From: Acidobacteriota bacterium
GTDB taxonomy: Bacteria; Acidobacteriota; UBA4820; DSQY01
Assembly: GCA_021814355.1 (NCBI GenBank)
Contig: JAKAIJ010000196.1
Coordinates: 1 to 5,080 of the forward strand
DNA length: 5,080 nt
Direction of reading: 5' to 3'
Below the pieces are notes generated by a model. The model was not told the DNA's origin. It saw nothing but the letters and a program-made list of their open reading frames with translations, and did no database searches. The translations under genes and the position numbers were made by a program. Of the stretch, positions 1 to 5,080 are shown one piece after another (the stretch's first letter is position 1; each line of letters opens with the position of its first letter).

Positions 1-809
1 CAGAACCGGGCCACCGCGATCTTCTTGAGAACCGTCCCGAATATGGGGGACTTCAGCATGATGTTGTCAATGTTGTAGCGCCCGCCGGCGGTCCGGTAGT
101 ACGCGCGCAGAAGAAACGCGAGGCCGATCACGGCCAGGACGAGCAGCCATCCCCAGCGGCCGAGGAAGTTGCTGATGGCGATGACGATGCGTGTGGGCAG
201 GGGCAGCTTGGCGCCCAGGCCGGAGAAGAGGTTGGCGAAGGTCGGGATGACCTTCCACATGATCAGGGCCACGACGAGGATGGCGACGGTGACGACGACG
301 ACGGGGTAGACCAGGGCGGAGCGGACCGCCGCTTTGAGCTTGACGTTCTTCTCGATGTAGGTGGAGAGGCGCTGGAGGATGGTGTCGAGGATACCCCCCG
401 CCTCGCCCGCGGCCACCAGGTTGCAGTAGAGGTCGTCGAACACGCGGGGGTGCTTCTTGAAGGCGTCGCTCAGGTTGGCGCCCGCTTCCACGTCCTCGCG
501 CACCTCGAAGAGCACCCGCTGGAAGCCGCGGTTGGCCTGCTGGCCGCCGAGGATCTCGAGGCACTGCACGACGGGCAGGCCGGCGTCAATCATGACGGAG
601 AACTGGCGGGTGAAGATCGCCAGCTCCTTCGAGCTCACGCCGCCGCCCATCTTCGGGAGGGCGAACTCCTTGCCCTTCTCCTTGACCTTGGTGACGATGA
701 TCTGCTGCCGGCGGAGAGACTGGATGACCGCGTCGCGGCTGTCGGCGGTCATGACGCCTTCGGAGGTCTCGCCCGTCCGCTTCCGGCCCTTCCACTCGAA
801 CTGGGGCAT
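1..809 (-). CDS. pilC: Type IV pilus inner-membrane platform protein PilC (GspF family), N-terminal 269 codons, cut by window edge
   Basis: PilC is the polytopic inner-membrane platform on which the PilB and PilT motors act to insert or remove pilin. The visible protein starts MPQFEWKGRKRTGE, a usual PilC/GspF opening. The first cytoplasmic T2SSF helical domain covers about residues 62-185, with the family pattern FTRQFSVMIDAGLPVVQCLEIL at 66-87 and the AAGEAGGILDTIL stretch at 133-145. A hydrophobic helix lies at about 167-188 and a second at about 219-236. The last visible residues (KSPIFGTVLKKIAVARF) are the normal lead into the second T2SSF domain. The frame is open to base 1, so about 130 further residues are expected outside the window if the length is the usual ~400. 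The ATG at 809 follows a strong Shine-Dalgarno sequence. The gene should belong to the pilB-pilT operon but is separated from pilT by a 396-bp insertion-like element. No frameshift or missing segment is seen. Confidence 0.95.
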   Translation of the reverse strand, partial: MPQFEWKGRKRTGETSEGVMTADSRDAVIQSLRRQQIIVTKVKEKGKEFALPKMGGGVSSKELAIFTRQFSVMIDAGLPVVQCLEILGGQQANRGFQRVLFEVREDVEAGANLSDAFKKHPRVFDDLYCNLVAAGEAGGILDTILQRLSTYIEKNVKLKAAVRSALVYPVVVVTVAILVVALIMWKVIPTFANLFSGLGAKLPLPTRIVIAISNFLGRWGWLLVLAVIGLAFLLRAYYRTAGGRYNIDNIMLKSPIFGTVLKKIAVARF

Positions 810-810
810 G

Positions 811-820
811 CTCCCCTCCC
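811..820 (-). promoter_or_regulatory. Ribosome binding site of pilC
   Basis: On the minus strand the bases just before the pilC ATG read GGGAGGGGAG-C-ATG, a strong purine-rich Shine-Dalgarno sequence at close spacing. It supports the ATG at 809 as the start. It lies outside the 396-bp element, so pilC translation signals were not disturbed by the insertion. Confidence 0.75.
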
Positions 821-837
821 TTTTCGGACCCGGACCT

Positions 838-841
838 TTAA
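838..841. repeat. TTAA target-site duplication, left copy
   Basis: TTAA directly precedes the left inverted repeat and matches the TTAA at 1238-1241 directly after the right one. The motif is short, so identity alone is weak evidence. Its exact position against both repeat ends in a GC-rich region makes a duplicated target the simplest reading. Confidence 0.65.
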
Positions 842-871
842 GAGCCTATCCCAAAATAGGGCGCGGTCGCG
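842..871 (+). repeat. Left terminal inverted repeat of the 396-bp element
   Basis: Thirty bases starting GAGCCTATCCCAAAATAGG match the reverse complement of 1208-1237 at 24 positions. The six differences (positions 7, 12, 13, 18, 22 and 23 from the end) are all transitions. The repeat holds a small internal hairpin, CCTAT-CCCAAA-ATAGG (845-860), less well conserved in the other end. Confidence 0.8.
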
Positions 872-879
872 CGCGCGAC
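866..879. repeat. Perfect 14-bp palindrome GTCGCGCGCGCGAC inside the element
   Basis: The 14 bases equal their own reverse complement and overlap the inner edge of the left inverted repeat. The alternating CG run could extrude as a cruciform or form a small RNA hairpin. Chance palindromes are more common in such GC-rich sequence, so function is uncertain. Confidence 0.5.
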
Positions 880-1049
880 GCCTCCCGAGCAGGGCGAGAC
901 GGCCGACCGAAGGCAGGCTCTGGGCTTGCGCCTGTCGAGGGAGGCCAACAAAGCCATGCGACGGGAGCCGCCCGCGCCCGGAGGGGTCCGAACATACGGA
1001 TGCGGCCCGAGAAGCGAACACCTGGAGCTTCGAGGGCCAGCAGCCGTGT

Positions 1050-1078
1050 GAAGGACGCCTGGACCGGCGCCGTCCTTC
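1050..1078. repeat. Internal stem-loop of the element (8-bp stem, 13-nt loop)
   Basis: GAAGGACG at 1050-1057 pairs perfectly with CGTCCTTC at 1071-1078. It lies near the middle of the 396-bp element. No T-run follows on either strand, so it is not a canonical terminator. It may be a fold of the element's RNA or chance. Confidence 0.4.
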
Positions 1079-1207
1079 GAGGCGGTGCTTCCGGGCCAGG
1101 GCGGACCGGGGCCATCCGCGCGCCTGGCTGCGTCAGCTCGCTCATCCGATGGTCTCCGACATCGCCCTTCGCTCGCTTCCTTGCCATCCATCGCGGCTGG
1201 CCTCCGT

Positions 1208-1237
1208 CGCGACCATGCCTTATTCCGGGACAGGCTC
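1208..1237 (-). repeat. Right terminal inverted repeat of the 396-bp element
   Basis: Read on the minus strand it starts GAGCCTGTCCCGGAATAAGG and continues to GGTCGCG, pairing with the left end at 842-871. After position 30 similarity fades, though ACG could align if the left end carries an extra CGCGCG. It lies directly next to the pilT stop codon. Confidence 0.8.
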
Positions 1238-1241
1238 TTAA
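1238..1241. repeat. TTAA target-site duplication, right copy, overlapping the pilT stop codon
   Basis: Read on the minus strand this TTAA contributes the last base of the final pilT codon (CCT, Pro) and the whole TAA stop. Because insertion copied the target, the pilT reading frame and its stop are unchanged. Confidence 0.65.
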
Positions 1242-2389
1242 GGCCGGCGCTGCACGACGGGGCCGCGGGGCGGGCCGCCGGCGGCGCCCGGCACGTTGAT
1301 CTGCCGGGAGCCGAGGGTGACGCCACGGTTGATCAGCTCCTGGAGCTCGTCCGGCTGGGAGGATCGGGCCATGGCGGTCTCCATGTCGATCTTCCCGCGC
1401 AGGTAGAGGTCCGCGAGAGACTGGTTGAACGTCTGCATCCCGCTGCCGCCCTGGCCCGTCTGCATGACCGAGTAGACTTGGTGGATCTTGTCCTCGCGGA
1501 TGAGGTTCCGGATGGCGGCGTTGGGGACCATGATCTCCACCGTCAGGGCCCGGCCCTTCCCGTCCCGCGTGGGGATGAGGGCCTGGCACAGGATTCCCTG
1601 GAGCACGAAGGAGAGCTGGGTCCGGATCTGGGACTGCTGGTGGCTGGGGAAGACGTCAATGATGCGGTTGATCGTCTCCACCGCGGAGTTGGTGTGCAGG
1701 GTGGCGAAGGTGAGGTGGCCCGTTTCGGCGATGCGAAGCGCGGCCTCGATGGTCTCGAGGTCGCGCATCTCGCCGATGAGCACCACGTCCGGGTCCTGGC
1801 GCAGGATGCTCTTGAGGGCGTTCTTGAAGGAGAAGGTGTCGGCCCCGATCTCGCGCTGGTTGACGACGCAGGACTTGTGGGGGTGGAGGTACTCCACCGG
1901 GTCCTCGATGGTGACGATGTGTTCGTGCCGCTCCCGGTTGACCTTGTCGATCATGGAGGCCAGGGTGGTGGACTTCCCGGAACCCGTCGGGCCCGTGACG
2001 AGGATAAGCCCTCGGGGCTTCTCGGCCAGCCGCTCGACGATGGGAGGGACGCCGAGCTCGGAGAACCCGCGGATCTCGTAGGGGATGGTCCGGAAGGCGC
2101 CGGCCACGGCGCCGCGCTGGTAGAAGATGTTCGCCCGGAAGCGGGCCAGGCCCTTGATGCCGAAGGAGAGGTCCAGCTCCAGGCTCTCCTCGAACTTGTG
2201 CTTCTGCTGGTCGGTGAGGATGGAGTAGCAGAGCTGCTTCGTCTCGGCGGCGGAGAGGGGCTTGGTGCCCTCGATGGGCTGGAGCCGGCCGTGGACGCGG
2301 ATCTGCGGCGGCGAGTTGGTCGTCACGTGAAGGTCGGAGCCGCTGCTGTCCACCATGAACTTCAGCAGCTGGTGGATCGAAAGAGCCAT
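1238..2389 (-). CDS. pilT: Type IV pilus retraction ATPase PilT
   Basis: PilT is the cytoplasmic hexameric ATPase that powers pilus depolymerisation, and so twitching motility, acting at the PilC platform. The 383 residues contain the whole family layout: a PAS-like N-terminal domain (about 1-110, with SGSDLHVTTNSPPQIRVHG), Walker A GPTGSGKST at 133-141, the Asp box HIVTIEDPVEYLH at 157-169, Walker B RQDPDVVLIGEMRD at 197-210 with catalytic Glu207, the His box TGHLTFATLHTNSA at 223-236, and the PilT hallmark AIRNLIRE at 292-299, which is required for retraction. PilB has no such motif and PilT lacks the CxxC pairs of PilB, so the assignment is firm. The C-terminal tail after about 365 is rich in Gly, Pro and Arg and ends QRRP, slightly longer than usual (~345-375 residues). 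The ATG at 2389 follows GGGAGG with 5-nt spacing and lies 12 bp after pilB. The TAA stop lies in the TTAA next to the inserted element. Confidence 0.97.
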   Translation of the reverse strand: MALSIHQLLKFMVDSSGSDLHVTTNSPPQIRVHGRLQPIEGTKPLSAAETKQLCYSILTDQQKHKFEESLELDLSFGIKGLARFRANIFYQRGAVAGAFRTIPYEIRGFSELGVPPIVERLAEKPRGLILVTGPTGSGKSTTLASMIDKVNRERHEHIVTIEDPVEYLHPHKSCVVNQREIGADTFSFKNALKSILRQDPDVVLIGEMRDLETIEAALRIAETGHLTFATLHTNSAVETINRIIDVFPSHQQSQIRTQLSFVLQGILCQALIPTRDGKGRALTVEIMVPNAAIRNLIREDKIHQVYSVMQTGQGGSGMQTFNQSLADLYLRGKIDMETAMARSSQPDELQELINRGVTLGSRQINVPGAAGGPPRGPVVQRRP

Positions 2390-2394
2390 GGAAA

Positions 2395-2400
2395 CCTCCC
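2395..2400 (-). promoter_or_regulatory. Ribosome binding site of pilT
   Basis: Minus-strand GGGAGG lies 5 nt before the pilT ATG, inside the 12-bp gap after the pilB TAG stop. It fixes the start at 2389 and shows tight, probably coupled, translation of pilB and pilT. Confidence 0.75.
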
Positions 2401-2401
2401 G

Positions 2402-4117
<1,716 letters not shown>

Positions 4118-4128
4118 CGGCGGCGCGG

Positions 4129-4134
4129 CCCTCC
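4129..4134 (-). promoter_or_regulatory. Possible ribosome binding site of pilB
   Basis: Minus-strand GGAGGG lies 11 nt before the ATG at 4117, slightly far for a Shine-Dalgarno sequence. No better site lies nearer, and the protein alignment supports this ATG. Translation may start less efficiently than in pilT or pilC. Confidence 0.5.
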
Positions 4135-4162
4135 GGCGAAAATGAGACAGTACCTCTCGGTC

Positions 4163-4190
4163 AGTATAGAGTTTTTTTCAAGCCTGTCAA
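4163..4190 (-). promoter_or_regulatory. Sigma-70-type promoter of the pilBTC operon
   Basis: On the minus strand TTGACA (4190-4185) is followed after 16 bp by TATACT (4168-4163). The -35 is a perfect match and the -10 differs from TATAAT at one base. The spacer holds a run of seven A bases, striking in so GC-rich a window. Transcription would start near 4156, giving a leader of about 39 nt before pilB. I see no sigma-54 (GG-N10-GC) element here. The promoter lies 3' of the unidentified upstream gene, so pilBTC can be transcribed independently of it. Confidence 0.75.
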
Positions 4191-4239
4191 GCACCTGAGG
4201 GACATAACATCAGGCGGAGCCCAAGCGTCCCGGGGGGCG

Positions 4240-5080
4240 CTACCGGATCGGAGGCTCCAGGAGGTAGAGCGCGCCGCCGCCGTCCTGCTCCGGGATGAGG
4301 GCAAAGAGGACCGTGCGGCCGTCCCGCTCCCCCGCCGCGAGGGAGACCGGAGGCGCGGCCAGGGACTCGGAGCGCCACACCTCCTCCCAAGAGAGGTCGG
4401 CGTTCAGCCGGAAGCCGAGGACGACGAAGGGCGCGCCCGCCCGCGCGGCGTAGAGAGTTCCGCCCCCGGAAGCAAGGGCAGAGCACGGTTCGGGGCCCGG
4501 CCCCGGCAGGAGCGCGAGGAGGTCCCCCCGCACCGCCCAGAGCCGGCCGTCGGGAGCCAGGGCCGCGAAGACGCTGAAAGAGGGCCCCTGGAACCGAACC
4601 AGGTCGGTGAAGGGACCGAGGGGTTCCCCTGGAGTGGTGGAGAGATCGAAAGCCGAGACGGTGGGGTTCCAAGGGGCCGCCAGAAAACGGGAGGTGTGGG
4701 CCTCCAGGGGAAAGGAGGCGAGCCGCTCGCCGGGGGCGAATCGCCCGCCGGGCCCCGGCGCGAACCAGCGTCCCTCGCCGAGGCGGAGGTCGAAGAGCGC
4801 CATGGCTCCCGGGACGCCGCGGCCGGGCACCCAGCGCAGCAAACTCGGCCCCCCCTCCAGCGCAGGGACCGGCCAGGAGCCGAGCTCCGCCCGCGTCGCG
4901 GCGTCGAGCCGCACCACCCGGTCCGGCGTCCTCAGCCAGAGGGTTCTCCCGTCCGGCTCCCAGCCCACGGCCGCGGCGGGGCGGGAGAGCTGGAGCCAGG
5001 GCCGGGCGGTGTTCTTCCCCGCGGCGGGGACGACGGAACGGAAGAGGGGGGGCTCGAAGCGGAGCGGGACCGAGAGAGTC
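4240..5080 (-). CDS. Unrecognised protein with beta-propeller-like sequence, 3' part (5' end beyond window)
   Basis: I do not recognise this gene. The frame is open from the right edge to a TAG at 4240-4242, giving 279 visible residues. A GTG at 4968 is a possible start, but the frame continues upstream without a stop and with similar composition, so the true start is probably outside. The text is rich in short strand-like segments and glycine/proline turns. A DGR motif followed by hydrophobic residues recurs at visible residues 41-49 (EPDGRTLWL), 175-183 (APDGRLWAV) and 251-261 (ERDGRTVLFAL), as in WD40/YWTD-like beta-propeller blades. There are ten Trp, one Cys and only one Lys, unlike lysine-rich PilB and PilT. 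No membrane helix or catalytic motif is visible, and a signal peptide cannot be judged. It lies 122 bp upstream of pilB on the same strand, but the promoter between them means a shared pilus function is only a guess. Confidence 0.7.
   Translation of the reverse strand, partial: TLSVPLRFEPPLFRSVVPAAGKNTARPWLQLSRPAAAVGWEPDGRTLWLRTPDRVVRLDAATRAELGSWPVPALEGGPSLLRWVPGRGVPGAMALFDLRLGEGRWFAPGPGGRFAPGERLASFPLEAHTSRFLAAPWNPTVSAFDLSTTPGEPLGPFTDLVRFQGPSFSVFAALAPDGRLWAVRGDLLALLPGPGPEPCSALASGGGTLYAARAGAPFVVLGFRLNADLSWEEVWRSESLAAPPVSLAAGERDGRTVLFALIPEQDGGGALYLLEPPIR

Larger units (their letters stand above)
842..1237. mobile_element. MITE-like non-autonomous insertion element (396 bp, TTAA-flanked)
   Basis: The segment begins GAGCCTATCCC and ends GGGACAGGCTC. 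Its outer 30 bp form imperfect inverted repeats with 24 of 30 positions identical, and it is flanked on both sides by TTAA (838-841 and 1238-1241). These are the marks of a transposed element with a target duplication. TTAA is itself a palindrome, so the true boundary could also be a 2-bp (TA) or 3-bp duplication, shifting the ends by a base or two. No reading frame inside resembles a transposase; open frames are products of high GC and run across the element borders. The size and lack of a gene suit a MITE or an internally deleted insertion sequence moved by a transposase elsewhere. GAGCC-type ends with short AT-rich targets recall parts of the IS5 family, and a TA target would recall IS630/Tc1; I cannot choose between them. 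It sits between pilT and pilC, leaving both intact. Confidence 0.75.

Noticed and set aside
67..795. Minus-strand open frames overlapping the pilC region (67-564 and 586-795)
   Set aside because: They lie in a different frame from the clear PilC reading that starts at 809 and runs to the window edge, and their Arg/Pro/Gly-rich text matches no family.
810..1237. Possible extra pilus gene or regulatory RNA gene between pilT and pilC
   Set aside because: The inverted repeats and TTAA flanks explain almost the whole interval, and no start with a ribosome site leads to a recognisable product. A small RNA cannot be excluded, but no promoter-terminator pair is seen.
838..1326. Minus-strand open frames across the 396-bp element, possibly transposase remnants
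   Set aside because: The translations are Arg/Ala/Pro/Gly-rich with no DDE or other transposase motif, and they overlap the 3' end of pilT in another frame. They are best explained by high GC.
4155..4178. T7 run on the plus strand preceded by CTCT...AGAG, considered as a plus-strand terminator
   Set aside because: The stem is only four pairs, no plus-strand gene ends here, and the T-run is the complement of the A-rich promoter spacer.
4192..4216. Dyad CGCCTGA...TCAGGTG after the upstream gene, considered as a terminator
   Set aside because: The 7-bp stem has one G-T pair and an 11-nt loop and is not followed by a T-run on the minus strand; the -35 hexamer follows directly.

Overview
The window comes from a GC-rich Gram-negative-type chromosome. 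The minus strand carries the motor module of a type IVa pilus in the order pilB, pilT, pilC. In Pseudomonas pilT lies apart from pilBC, whereas pilB-pilT-pilC is the order known from Myxococcus and other former delta-proteobacteria, and similar clusters occur in Acidobacteriota. I therefore favour Myxococcota/Desulfobacterota or Acidobacteriota. The window contains no rRNA or other phylogenetic marker to settle this.

All genes read right to left. At the right edge (4240-5080) is the 3' part of an unrecognised gene with beta-propeller-like sequence. A 122-bp gap follows, holding a near-consensus sigma-70 promoter (TTGACA, 16 bp, TATACT). Next come pilB (extension ATPase, 4117-2402), pilT (retraction ATPase, 2389-1238, 12 bp after pilB), and the first 269 codons of pilC (inner-membrane platform, 809-1, running off the left edge). 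The two ATPases would act on the same PilC platform: PilB drives pilus polymerisation and PilT drives depolymerisation. PilB carries an N-terminal MshEN domain with both c-di-GMP-binding motifs, so extension is probably under second-messenger control.

The unexpected feature is in the 428 bp between pilT and pilC. It contains a 396-bp element with no credible gene (842-1237), bounded by 30-bp imperfect terminal inverted repeats and flanked on both sides by TTAA. The right TTAA supplies the pilT stop codon. Removing the element and one TTAA leaves 28 bp between the pilT stop and the pilC start, with the pilC Shine-Dalgarno sequence intact, which is ordinary operon spacing. I read this as a MITE-like non-autonomous insertion inside a pilBTC operon, placed so that neither gene is broken. 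It would now be transcribed as part of the pil mRNA, where its ends could pair into a long stem.

Long open frames on the plus strand across pilB and pilT are antisense shadows of high-GC coding sequence. I see no CRISPR array, tRNA, rRNA or defence system.
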